Shown here in pieces: positions 7,191 to 14,793 of a DNA stretch of 44,823 bases. Made by a program: the position numbers and the translations under genes. The stretch is from Cryobacterium sp. (GTDB lineage: Bacteria > Actinomycetota > Actinomycetes > Actinomycetales > Microbacteriaceae), in NCBI GenBank assembly GCA_019639015.1, contig JAHBSS010000011.1:1-44823 (forward strand). The letters are read 5' to 3'. The notes beneath the pieces are model-generated. The model did no database searches. It saw only the letters and a program-made list of their open reading frames with translations, and was not told where the DNA came from. Position 1 is the first letter of the stretch. Every line of letters begins with the position of its first letter.

Positions 7191-7760
7191 ATGGCAATCC
7201 ATTTAACCGGCAATGACTCAGCCGACCAGCTTCTAACCGATAACCCATTCGCGCTCCTTGTCGGGATGCTGCTCGACCAGCAGGTTCCAATGGAGACGGC
7301 GTTTTCGGGACCGGCAAAGTTGCTCGAGAGAATCGGCAAGGTAGACGCTGCCGTGTTTGCGAAGTACGACCCCGACGAGTTCGTCAAGGTATTCCAGATC
7401 ACTCCAGCCGTGCACAGATTTCCGGGAGCGATGGCTGCGAGGGTACAGTCTCTCGCCGAGATCGTGCAAAACGAATGGAACGGGGATGCCGCGGCGATTT
7501 GGACATCCGGTAGTCCAGACGGCAAGACGGTGCTCGCGCGGCTTAAGAAACTGCCCGGTTTCGGTGAGCAAAAGGCCGCAATCTTCCTAGCTCTACTCGG
7601 CAAACAGTGCGGTCTGAAGGCGGAAGGTTGGCGCGAGGCGAGCGGACAATTCGGTAAGGAAGGCACCTTCGTGTCGGTTGCCGACATCCGCGATTCTGAG
7701 TCTCTTGCGAAGGTCCGCGAACACAAGAAGGCAATGAAAGCTGCCGCCAAAAAAGGTTGA
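7191..7760 (+). CDS. HhH-GPD-like base-excision repair family protein, probably without the catalytic Asp
   Basis: Protein of 189 residues from an actinobacterial family related to HhH-GPD DNA glycosylases (I recall it as TIGR03252). LLDQQVPMETAF resembles the N-terminal glycosylase helix, and LKKLPGFGEQKAAIFLALL (near residue 120) is a helix-hairpin-helix DNA-binding motif. In EndoIII/AlkA enzymes a V-D-T/V-H loop with the catalytic Asp follows about 20 residues later. Here that region reads LKAEGWREASG and lacks Asp. It may bind DNA without glycosylase chemistry or use another residue. It starts 12 bases after the toxin stop, and I see no clear Shine-Dalgarno sequence. Confidence 0.8.
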   Translation: MAIHLTGNDSADQLLTDNPFALLVGMLLDQQVPMETAFSGPAKLLERIGKVDAAVFAKYDPDEFVKVFQITPAVHRFPGAMAARVQSLAEIVQNEWNGDAAAIWTSGSPDGKTVLARLKKLPGFGEQKAAIFLALLGKQCGLKAEGWREASGQFGKEGTFVSVADIRDSESLAKVREHKKAMKAAAKKG

Positions 7761-7825
7761 TGGAATATCCCACGAATCAACCACGTTAGTTACTTCGAAC
7801 ATCAACCAACTGCCAAAGGATCAAA

Positions 7826-8212
7826 ATGCCAACCATCGCCCTGACCGCCGACGACTTCGAGAAGACGGTCACCGCCCCCGGAATCACTCTTGTCGACTTT
7901 TGGGCGGCATGGTGCGGCCCGTGCCGCCAGTTCGGACCAATCTTTGAGAAGGCAAGCGACTCTCACACCGACATCACTTTCGCAAAGATCGACACGGATG
8001 CCGAGCAAGCGTTAGCTGGAGCAGCGGGCATTACCTCGATCCCGACCCTCATGGCGTTCCGCGACGGAGTGCTCGTTTTCTCACAGCCTGGAGCGTTGCC
8101 GTCAAGCGCTCTGGATGAGGTAATTCAGGCGGTTCGCGACCTCGACATGGAAGAGGTCCACGCGAAGATCGCTGAGCAGCAAGCCAAAGAGTCACCAAGC
8201 GACGCGAACTGA
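7826..8212 (+). CDS. trxA: Thioredoxin
   Basis: Cytosolic thiol-disulfide oxidoreductase with the canonical active site WCGPC (residues 29-33), Asp24 in LVDFW and the cis-proline in SIPTLMAF. The length of 128 residues exceeds the usual 105-110 because of a C-terminal tail of about 20 residues rich in Glu, Ala, Lys and Ser (EEVHAKIAEQQAKESPSDAN), probably helical or disordered. AAAGGATCAAA before the ATG gives a fair ribosome-binding site. It converges on the sulfurtransferase gene. Confidence 0.95.
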   Translation: MPTIALTADDFEKTVTAPGITLVDFWAAWCGPCRQFGPIFEKASDSHTDITFAKIDTDAEQALAGAAGITSIPTLMAFRDGVLVFSQPGALPSSALDEVIQAVRDLDMEEVHAKIAEQQAKESPSDAN

Positions 8213-8243
8213 CGCGGGTCGCTCGAAGTAAAACTACCTGCGT

Positions 8244-8258
8244 AACCCCTTACGGGTT
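8244..8258 (-). terminator. Small hairpin at the 3' end of the sulfurtransferase gene
   Basis: AACCC (8244-8248) and GGGTT (8254-8258) pair around a 5-base loop that includes the sulfurtransferase stop codon. It lies in the convergent trxA/sulfurtransferase gap. No U run follows in either direction, so terminator function is uncertain. Confidence 0.3.
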
Positions 8259-9110
8259 CGGACCCGTCGCCACGGGGCGCCCCGGTTGGTTCGCCCAGGC
8301 TGACCACGATCCTGCGAACAGGGCAGGTCGAAAGCCTGCAACCGCTAGCGCCAAAGCATCGTGGGTAGCGGTAATTCCCGAACCGCAATACACTCCAACC
8401 TCTCGGTCGTCATTTACACCGAGTGCCGCGAAACGCTCGCGCAATGATTCTGCGCTAAGAAAATGCCCGTCCTCATCAAGATTGCCCGCAGTTGGAGCGT
8501 TAATTGCCCCAGGAATATGACCTGCACGAGGGTCAAGTGGCTCGACTTCGCCCCGATAACGTTCGGCGGGACGCGCATCTAAAAGCACGCCTCTGCTCGG
8601 TAACGCGGCGGCGTCATCAGCAGTTAGTAGTGGCTCGTGCCCTGGACTCAGCACGATGGTTCCCGGTATTACCTTCGCCATGTCATCCGTGCCGGTCGCG
8701 AGCGAATGTCCAGCCCGAATCCAAGCGGGAAGTGCACCGTCAAGCACTCTGACGTTTTCAACCCCCATGTACTTGAGCAACCACCATGCCCGGCCTGCAG
8801 CCTGACTATTCCAATCGTCATAAACAACTACAGCGTCGCCGTCATTCAATCCCCATTTGCGGGCGTTGGCTTGAAAAGCTTCGAGCTCTGGCAACGGATG
8901 ACGACCCTCTTGCGGTGATCCAGTGCGTGAAAGTTCGGTGTCCAGATCTACAAACACGGCACTGGGGATGTGACCAGTCTCATAAAGCGGAAGTCCGGAC
9001 GGTGCACCAAGACTCCATCGCACGTCCAGCACGCGCAAAGCAGTAGCGCCGCCGCCAGTAGAGTCAAGCAGTTCAGCCAATTCGTCAGCAGAAATCAGGG
9101 GATTGATCAC
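8250..9110 (-). CDS. Two-domain rhodanese (thiosulfate or 3-mercaptopyruvate sulfurtransferase)
   Basis: Cytosolic sulfurtransferase of 286 residues with tandem rhodanese domains. The N-terminal inactive domain contains RVLDVRWSLG, YETGHIPSAVFVDLD and YDDWN. The C-terminal catalytic domain contains LLDARPAERYRGE, AGHIPGAINAP and the active-site loop CGSGITA with Cys242. CGSGVTA-type loops are typical of 3-mercaptopyruvate sulfurtransferases, while thiosulfate enzymes more often have CRKGVT, so I favour 3-mercaptopyruvate, as inference. The start is GTG 9110, with AAAGGAACC about four bases upstream. Confidence 0.92.
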   Translation of the reverse strand: MINPLISADELAELLDSTGGGATALRVLDVRWSLGAPSGLPLYETGHIPSAVFVDLDTELSRTGSPQEGRHPLPELEAFQANARKWGLNDGDAVVVYDDWNSQAAGRAWWLLKYMGVENVRVLDGALPAWIRAGHSLATGTDDMAKVIPGTIVLSPGHEPLLTADDAAALPSRGVLLDARPAERYRGEVEPLDPRAGHIPGAINAPTAGNLDEDGHFLSAESLRERFAALGVNDDREVGVYCGSGITATHDALALAVAGFRPALFAGSWSAWANQPGRPVATGPNP

Positions 9111-9132
9111 TTAAGGTTCCTTTGGCTAGAAG

Positions 9133-10020
9133 TCAAGGATTCCCGTCGAAAGTTGTGCACGCTCCTGGGCCGTTTTCGAATCCGATTGTGAGCCACTTGA
9201 CCCGCTCATCGCTTGAACCGTGCGTCCAAGTTTCAGGGTTTGATTGACCGGTTGCTTGTTCCTGGATCCGGTCGTCGCCAATTACTGACGCGGCGTTCAA
9301 CGCATCGTTGATTTGGGCTTTCGTGATCGGTTGCAAGAATGCGACGCCACTCGAGTCAGGCACGGTAGAGGCATCCTTCATCCACGAGCCGCCGTAGCAG
9401 TCCGCCTGCAACTCAAGTCGAACTGAGTCAGAAGTTGGCCCGGTCTGTTGAAGGTTCAAGTTGTCCATCGTCCCGAGCACCTTTTGAATGTGGTGACCCC
9501 ACTCATGTGCGACGACGTACATCTCGGCAAGCGGCCCACCATTTGCACCAAATTGGTTGCGCAATTCATCGAAGAAACTCGTGTCCACGTAGATGGTTTC
9601 GTCATTCGGGCAATAGAACGGCCCCGTCGCGCTTGAGGCGGTTCCGCATCCGGTGCTGGTTGAACCCGAGAACAGCACAAATCCTGCTGGCGAACGGTAG
9701 GAGATACCTTCTTGGGCGAACTTGCCTGACCAATAAGCGTCTAGGGATGCCGCCGCGCCTTTCATGAGACACGCCACGTTGGAGTTCGCGTCCGCTCCGG
9801 TTTGGCACTCGTCCAGATCATCGGCGGGTTGATTTTGAGACTGATCTCCGGCTCCACCGCCGAACATTCCCGAAAGCGGTGTTAGGTCGACTCCAAGTAG
9901 CGGGGACGCGATTGCGAGAATGAGAGCGAGTATCCCGCCACCACCAACAGCCATGCCTGCGCCACGGCTTCTGCGACTGACTTTGCCGCCGCTAATGTTC
10001 GAATCGGGATTGAACGTCAT
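9133..10020 (-). CDS. YpfJ-type neutral zinc metallopeptidase
   Basis: Membrane-anchored metallopeptidase of 295 residues (Zn_peptidase family, YpfJ-like). A hydrophobic helix (about residues 22-45) follows a basic N-terminus, so the domain should face outside. The zinc site HEWGHHIQ gives His172, Glu173 and His176, and ELQADCYGG supplies the downstream Glu ligand. The QEG, CP..ETIYVD and FGANGGP segments are typical of the family. The natural substrate is unknown. It begins 13 bases after the marR stop and has no clear ribosome-binding site; TACCTT lies seven bases before the ATG, so a separate leaderless start is possible. Confidence 0.92.
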   Translation of the reverse strand: MTFNPDSNISGGKVSRRSRGAGMAVGGGGILALILAIASPLLGVDLTPLSGMFGGGAGDQSQNQPADDLDECQTGADANSNVACLMKGAAASLDAYWSGKFAQEGISYRSPAGFVLFSGSTSTGCGTASSATGPFYCPNDETIYVDTSFFDELRNQFGANGGPLAEMYVVAHEWGHHIQKVLGTMDNLNLQQTGPTSDSVRLELQADCYGGSWMKDASTVPDSSGVAFLQPITKAQINDALNAASVIGDDRIQEQATGQSNPETWTHGSSDERVKWLTIGFENGPGACTTFDGNP

Positions 10021-10033
10021 GGATAGTAAGGTA

Positions 10034-10489
10034 CTACGAGTCCCAGCGTTTCTGCGTGCCAGCTTGGATTAGTTCCAGCAACGCAGTGCGCAATTCTTGC
10101 GGATGTGAAACTCGAGGAAACACTTCCGCCTCGAGGTGCTTTGCCGCCTCCCAAGCGTGATCCCCTCTTGGGGTGCGCGAAACCACGTGGCGTCTGCCGT
10201 CGTTCGGATCCTTTTCTCGCGAAATGTAACCGTCGCGTTCCAATTTGTCGAGCGTCCGAGACATCGTCTGAGCTTCAACTTTTGCCTGTTCAGCGATCTC
10301 GGTCTGACTCAAAGGACCGCGACCGATCAGGTGCAACGCGATGAACCCTGCGTGAGATAAGCCGTGCTCCGCGAGTGCTTCAACCCAAGCGTGCTCAACA
10401 AGTCGACCCGCGATTGAAAGCAAGCGACCTGTTGGCCAGGATGCCATTGGCCCGTGATCAGCATCCTCCGGAATCTCAGCGTCGGCCAT
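10034..10489 (-). CDS. MarR-family transcriptional regulator
   Basis: Protein of 151 residues with the MarR winged-helix fold: LSHAGFIALHLIGRGPLSQ leads into the HTH (TEIAEQAKVEAQTMSRTLDKL), followed by the wing DGYISREKDPNDGRRH. It is divergent from a drug-efflux gene with 68 bases between starts and two operator-like repeats in between, so it probably represses the exporter and itself. The ligand is unknown. TATCCT lies exactly six bases before the ATG with a 17-base spacer to TTACAA, and there is no Shine-Dalgarno sequence, which suggests a leaderless message. Confidence 0.93.
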   Translation of the reverse strand: MADAEIPEDADHGPMASWPTGRLLSIAGRLVEHAWVEALAEHGLSHAGFIALHLIGRGPLSQTEIAEQAKVEAQTMSRTLDKLERDGYISREKDPNDGRRHVVSRTPRGDHAWEAAKHLEAEVFPRVSHPQELRTALLELIQAGTQKRWDS

Positions 10490-10520
10490 CTATCAAGGAT
10501 AGCGCCACACGAGAGTATTT

Positions 10521-10559
10521 GTAAGCATGCTTACTAATATGCTAAGCTTGCTGACTAAT
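10521..10559. promoter_or_regulatory. Tandem operator repeats in the marR / drug-exporter divergent region
   Basis: The palindrome GTAAGCATGCTTAC lies at 10521-10534. TAAGCATGCTTACTAAT (10522-10538) recurs as TAAGCTTGCTGACTAAT (10543-10559) with 15 of 17 bases equal and a 21-base offset, two helical turns. The second copy runs into the exporter ATG (10558). The first overlaps a possible exporter -35 (TTGTAA, 10519-10524) and the marR -35; the second covers a possible exporter -10 (TAAGCT, 10543-10548). Binding to both would shut both genes. Confidence 0.75.
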
Positions 10560-12183
10560 GAACACTAAGACATCACCTGCAGATATTGAGCAGGGCAAGA
10601 ACACGACCTCGGGGGCGGTCCGCTGGCTCGGACTCGTCTCACTCTCACTAGCCGTCGCGCTAATCATCGTCGACACAACGATCGTGAATGTTGCGATCCC
10701 TTCAATCGTTGACGAGCTCAAAATCACGTCCACCCAAGTGCAGTGGGTTCAAGAGGCATACACGCTCGTTTTTGCTGCTCTCCTTTTGGTTTTCGGTACC
10801 GTTGCCGACAAGATCGGTCGCCGCAAGCTGCTTCTGATCGGAATCGCAGTCTTTGCGATTTCCTCGGTCTTCGCGGCCACCACGCCTACTGGCGACCTAC
10901 TGATCTTCTGGCGAGTGATTCAAGGCATCGGCGGCTCGATGATCCTGCCGTCAACGCTTTCGCTAATCAATGCGAACTTCACCGGTAAGTACCGTGCGAT
11001 CGCGTTCGCGGTTTGGGGCTCGGTCATTGGCGGCATGGTCGCGGTCGGCCCAATCCTCGGTGGATGGCTAACGACTTACTTCTCGTGGCGCTGGGCTTTC
11101 GGAATCAATCTTCCGATCGCGCTCGTGATTGTGGTCGGCATGTTCTTATTCATCACCGAATCTCGCGAACCCGGAACCCCACGGATTGACCTGCTCGGCG
11201 CCCTGCTTTCGGTAATTGCTAGTGGCACACTCGTGTTCGGGCTAATCGAGGGACGAAACTACGGATGGTGGCTCGCCGACAAGGTGCCCGACATTGGTTC
11301 CTGGAAGTGGCCGTTTGAGCTATCACCAATTCCGTTCGTGTTCTTGATCAGCTTGGTTTCAATAGCGGGATTCGTGACGCGCGGAGTAGTTCGCGAGCGG
11401 GCTGGCAAGAGCACGATGCTCGCCTTCGGGCTGTTTCGCATCCCGTCTTTCCGTAACGGCAACATAGCGGCGCTAATCGTTTCGCTCGGCGAAAATGGTT
11501 TGATTCTTTCGCTGCCGTTATGGCTGCAAAACGTGCTGGACTACGACGCCCTGCAGTCCGGGCTTGTCATCTTGGCGCTAGCAGTTGGTTCATTCTTCGC
11601 GAGCGGGTTTGCCGGAAGTTTCGGCAACAAGATCTCACCGGTCTGGATCGCGCGGGCTGGTGTGTTCTTCGAAATGGTCGGGGTATTCATTGGGGCTTTG
11701 GTGATTTCTCCGACAACTCCGTGGTGGGCGATCGCCGTGGCACTGTTCATATACGGATTCGGAATCGGTCTCGCCTCAGCACAACTCACGGGTGTGATTT
11801 TGCAGGATGTCCCGGTCGCCCAATCCGGTCAAGGCTCTGGCACCCAAAGCACGTCACGCCAAATCGGTAGTGCTCTTGGCATTGCTATCCTCGGCACGGT
11901 GCTATTTAGCGGAACCGGCGCAGTACTTCAATCCAATCTCGCCGACAGTAACCTGCCAGACAAAGTGCAAACTCAAATAGTGGATGCCGTCGTTGATAGT
12001 GCTGGCGGTGCGATCCCCGGGCTCGACAAGCGCAATCCGGAGGTAGCCGATGAAGCACGTGAAGCGTTCAGCGAAGGAACCAGATTCTCCGCCTACGGGG
12101 CAGCCGCATTCTTGGCGCTCGGCTTACTTGCAACCTTCCGGCTAGAGGCTAAACCTGCGCATGATCGCCGCAAAGAACGCTAA
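10558..12183 (+). CDS. DHA2-family MFS drug exporter (14 TM)
   Basis: Proton-driven efflux permease of 541 residues from the EmrB/QacA (DHA2) group. It has the family length and about 14 hydrophobic helices. Family motifs include [12 protein letters not shown] in helix 1, [13 protein letters not shown], the loop [13 protein letters not shown] (motif A) and the motif C-like region [16 protein letters not shown]. Its substrates cannot be read from sequence. The ATG at 10558 has no Shine-Dalgarno sequence and lies inside the MarR operator region, so the message may be leaderless. Its 3' end overlaps the convergent recQ by 35 bases. Confidence 0.94.
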   Translation: MNTKTSPADIEQGKNTTSGAVRWLGLVSLSLAVALIIVDTTIVNVAIPSIVDELKITSTQVQWVQEAYTLVFAALLLVFGTVADKIGRRKLLLIGIAVFAISSVFAATTPTGDLLIFWRVIQGIGGSMILPSTLSLINANFTGKYRAIAFAVWGSVIGGMVAVGPILGGWLTTYFSWRWAFGINLPIALVIVVGMFLFITESREPGTPRIDLLGALLSVIASGTLVFGLIEGRNYGWWLADKVPDIGSWKWPFELSPIPFVFLISLVSIAGFVTRGVVRERAGKSTMLAFGLFRIPSFRNGNIAALIVSLGENGLILSLPLWLQNVLDYDALQSGLVILALAVGSFFASGFAGSFGNKISPVWIARAGVFFEMVGVFIGALVISPTTPWWAIAVALFIYGFGIGLASAQLTGVILQDVPVAQSGQGSGTQSTSRQIGSALGIAILGTVLFSGTGAVLQSNLADSNLPDKVQTQIVDAVVDSAGGAIPGLDKRNPEVADEAREAFSEGTRFSAYGAAAFLALGLLATFRLEAKPAHDRRKER

Positions 12184-13987
12184 GTAATTCCTGACCATAT
12201 CGCTCAAGTTTCGCGGCACCTACTCCGGTTATGCCAGAAAGTTGTTCGAGCGTCGAAGGGTTGCGGGTAGCCATTTCGCGAAGTGTTGAATCGTGAAAAA
12301 TCACATATGCGGGTACTGACTGTTCCTTGGCTTGCTCGGCTCGCCAGGTGCGAAGCGCTTCAAATCGTGAGGCGACATCCGGTGGCAACTCGGTCGCTGC
12401 AGCGGTAACCGAACGGGATAGTCGAGGCTTCTTGTTCACGGCTATTGGTTCGCGGCGCAAGTGCACTCGAACTTCCCCCTTGAGCACTGCCGAGGTTGCG
12501 TCCGTGACAACGAGCGTGCCAAACCCGTCACCGTGGACTGCCAAGAGCCCCTGGGCAAGGAGCTGGCGAACGACTCCGCGCCACTCGGACTCGGTCAACT
12601 CGGTGCCGATCCCGAACGTGCTCAACTCGTCGTGACTGTATTGATCGACTCGCGCAGTTTGCCGACCGAGCAGGATGTCGATTAGGTGTCCGGCGCCGAA
12701 CCGCTGGTTTCGTTCGCGTTGCAAACGCACAACAGTTGAAAGCAACTTTTGGGCTGGAATAGTGCCGTCCCATCCTTCTGGTGGGTTCAAGCAGTTGTCA
12801 CAATTGCCACAATCGGTTGACGCTTCATCGAAGTATGCGAGCAATTGTTTGCGACGGCATTGGATGGTTTCGCAAAGCGCAAGCATCGCATCCAGGTGGA
12901 TTGTAAGTTTGCGGCGATGGGCCGCGTCGCCCTCGGACTCGTCGATCATCCGGCGCAACTGCACGACATCCTGCAGTCCATAAGCCAACCAAGCAGTCGA
13001 CGGTAGCCCGTCACGGCCCGCTCGGCCGGTTTCCTGATAGTAGCCTTCAACAGATTTGGGCAGGTCGAGGTGGGCAACGAAGCGGACATCCGGCTTGTCG
13101 ATCCCCATGCCGAACGCGATCGTTGCGACCATGATCATTCCGTCTTCGCGCAAGAATCGCGCCTGATTTGTCGCGCGCACCGGCGTGCTCAGTCCCGCGT
13201 GATACGGGAGTGCCGCGACTCCGTTGTCGACCAAAAACTCGGCAGTTTTTTCGACGGATGCCCGAGAGAGGCAGTACACAATCCCCGCCTCTCCTGCGTG
13301 CTCGCTTCGAATCAGGTCAAGCAATTGTTTTTGCGGTTGGTTTTTTGGCGCGATGCGGTACTGGATGTTCGGCCGATCGAAACTCGATACAAACAGTCGC
13401 GCTTCAGAAAGCCCCAATCGTTGCTGAATTTCTTGTCGAGTCTGTTTGGTAGCGGTGGCCGTAAGGGCGATTCGTGGCACGCTAGGCCAACGCTCGTTCA
13501 GCATCGAAAGGCCTAAGTAATCAGGTCTGAAATCGTGACCCCACTGCGAAACGCAATGCGCCTCGTCGATTGCAAAAAGCGCGATCTTGCCTCTATCGAG
13601 AAAATCGGCGGTTGCTGATACCGCCAACCTCTCTGGAGCCAAATACAGTAGATCCAGTTCGCCGGCTAAATAAGCCGATTCGACTGCCGCTCTTTGCTCG
13701 GGCGACTGGGTTGAGTTCAAGAACGCGGCGCGAACACCAAGGGCGGCGAGCGCATCCACTTGGTCCTGCATGAGTGCGATTAGTGGCGAGATGACGACGC
13801 CGGTGCCTTCGCGAACGAGCGAAGGAATCTGGTAGCAAAGTGACTTGCCGCCGCCAGTCGGCATAAGCACGACGGCATCCCCGCCAGTCGTGACGTGTCG
13901 GATGATCGCCTCTTGCTCGCCACGAAACGCGTCGTACCCGAACACCCTGTGCAGGGTTTCGAGTGCGGCATCAGTAGGAGTTGTCAC
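12149..13987 (-). CDS. recQ: RecQ ATP-dependent DNA helicase
   Basis: 3'-5' DNA helicase of 612 residues for recombination and fork repair. Motif 0 (FRGEQEAII), Walker A ([11 protein letters not shown]), the DEAH box ([13 protein letters not shown]), SAT-equivalent TATAT and motif VI (QETGRAGRD) are present. An RQC zinc site follows (CRRKQLL...DCGNCDNC), then a winged-helix region, and the C-terminal HRDC domain ([20 protein letters not shown]). The frame is open upstream to 14143, but that segment has no family similarity and covers the neighbouring promoter; I take GTG 13987, which precedes the first conserved residues. It overlaps the exporter's 3' end by 35 bases. Confidence 0.95.
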   Translation of the reverse strand: MTTPTDAALETLHRVFGYDAFRGEQEAIIRHVTTGGDAVVLMPTGGGKSLCYQIPSLVREGTGVVISPLIALMQDQVDALAALGVRAAFLNSTQSPEQRAAVESAYLAGELDLLYLAPERLAVSATADFLDRGKIALFAIDEAHCVSQWGHDFRPDYLGLSMLNERWPSVPRIALTATATKQTRQEIQQRLGLSEARLFVSSFDRPNIQYRIAPKNQPQKQLLDLIRSEHAGEAGIVYCLSRASVEKTAEFLVDNGVAALPYHAGLSTPVRATNQARFLREDGMIMVATIAFGMGIDKPDVRFVAHLDLPKSVEGYYQETGRAGRDGLPSTAWLAYGLQDVVQLRRMIDESEGDAAHRRKLTIHLDAMLALCETIQCRRKQLLAYFDEASTDCGNCDNCLNPPEGWDGTIPAQKLLSTVVRLQRERNQRFGAGHLIDILLGRQTARVDQYSHDELSTFGIGTELTESEWRGVVRQLLAQGLLAVHGDGFGTLVVTDATSAVLKGEVRVHLRREPIAVNKKPRLSRSVTAAATELPPDVASRFEALRTWRAEQAKEQSVPAYVIFHDSTLREMATRNPSTLEQLSGITGVGAAKLERYGQELLSVLCGDHAQV

Positions 13988-14030
13988 GCTATCCGACGAT
14001 AGTCGTTGCCTCAGACGAAAGATGATGTAT

Positions 14031-14062
14031 CGTTTATCGATAGGAATATAACGTTTATCGAT
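14031..14062. promoter_or_regulatory. Direct repeats flanking the -10 box of the DUF2975 operon
   Basis: CGTTTATCGAT occurs at 14031-14041 and again at 14052-14062, identical over 11 bases and exactly 21 bases apart. A TATAAC box (14047-14052) lies between them. Repeat 1 also forms a small dyad, TATCG-N5-CGATA. The site precedes an operon that encodes an XRE-type regulator, its likely binder. Divergent recQ starts 44 bases to the left. Confidence 0.6.
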
Positions 14063-14071
14063 GGAGTCTTG

Positions 14072-14548
14072 ATGCAGCGAACGACAATTTTGGCCCTCAA
14101 AGTAATGCTTGGGCTGCTCATCGCAATTATTATCGCGGTTCAAATCTTCGCGCTCCCAATGATCGCCTCGTCAATGGCGAGTCAGTTCCCCGAGTTTTCT
14201 TGGTTCGAAACACCCGGGCTTGTCATTGCAGAAGTTTTTCTCGTACTCGTGCTCATCTCGCTCGTTTGTGTTTGGCGGTTACTGTCGTTCGTTCGTGGGG
14301 CGACGATCTTCAGTCAAACCTCGTTCATTTATGTTGACGTCATCCTGTTAGCCATCACGGCGGCGACAGTGCTAATCCTTGGTGCGTTCATCTTCATGTC
14401 GATCTCGCAAATCGGTAGCCCAGCGGTCGCGTTTCTTTGCGTTTTCGGCATCCTCTTGGGAATCTCGTCGGCGTTACTCGTCATCGTCATGCGCGGACTG
14501 CTTCGCAAAGCGTGCGAACTGGAAACAGAACTTTCCGAGGTGGTCTGA
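14072..14548 (+). CDS. DUF2975 family membrane protein
   Basis: Integral membrane protein of 158 residues with four hydrophobic helices in the DUF2975 arrangement: helix 1 ([19 protein letters not shown]), helix 2 ([16 protein letters not shown]), a link containing [16 protein letters not shown], then two more helices. DUF2975 proteins are commonly paired with a small YozG-type Cro/C1 regulator, as here, but their function is unknown. I place the start at ATG 14072, since GGAG lies five bases before it; an upstream start at 14006 would span the promoter repeats. The stop codon overlaps the next gene's ATG (TGATG). Confidence 0.85.
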   Translation: MQRTTILALKVMLGLLIAIIIAVQIFALPMIASSMASQFPEFSWFETPGLVIAEVFLVLVLISLVCVWRLLSFVRGATIFSQTSFIYVDVILLAITAATVLILGAFIFMSISQIGSPAVAFLCVFGILLGISSALLVIVMRGLLRKACELETELSEVV

Positions 14549-14793
14549 TGGGCATCCAAATCAACCTTGATGTGCAACTGGCCAAAAGGAAAATGTCGGT
14601 TGCCGAGCTTGCGAGCGCGATTGATATCACCCCGGTGAATGTCTCGGTGCTGAAGAACGGTCGCGCGAAAGCGATCAGGTTTTCCACATTGGATTCGATC
14701 TGCAAAGTCCTCGAATGCCAGCCGGGCGATATTCTTGCCTGGCTTCCAGAAGAACGCAACACGGATGCCGGAAACGGAGAACCCAAGAAATGA
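14548..14793 (+). CDS. YozG-type XRE (Cro/C1) transcriptional regulator
   Basis: DNA-binding protein of 81 residues. A single helix-turn-helix domain runs from about residue 7 to 65: LAKRKMSVAELASAIDITPVN is the HTH, VSVLKNGRAKAIRFSTL the recognition and support helices, and ICKVLECQPGDILAWLPE the usual C-terminal end of this subfamily. Its start codon shares a base with the DUF2975 stop, and its own stop overlaps the next ATG by four bases, so all three genes are translationally coupled. It most likely controls its own operon through the repeats at 14031-14062. There is no ligand domain; DUF2975 may act as its membrane partner, as inference. Confidence 0.88.
   Translation: MGIQINLDVQLAKRKMSVAELASAIDITPVNVSVLKNGRAKAIRFSTLDSICKVLECQPGDILAWLPEERNTDAGNGEPKK

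Noticed and set aside
8244-8258. Strong bidirectional terminator between trxA and the sulfurtransferase
   Set aside because: The hairpin has only five pairs and no U run; kept only as a weak feature.
13988-14143. N-terminal extension of RecQ
   Set aside because: The frame is open, but the segment covers the neighbouring promoter repeats, lacks family similarity and precedes a good GTG start.
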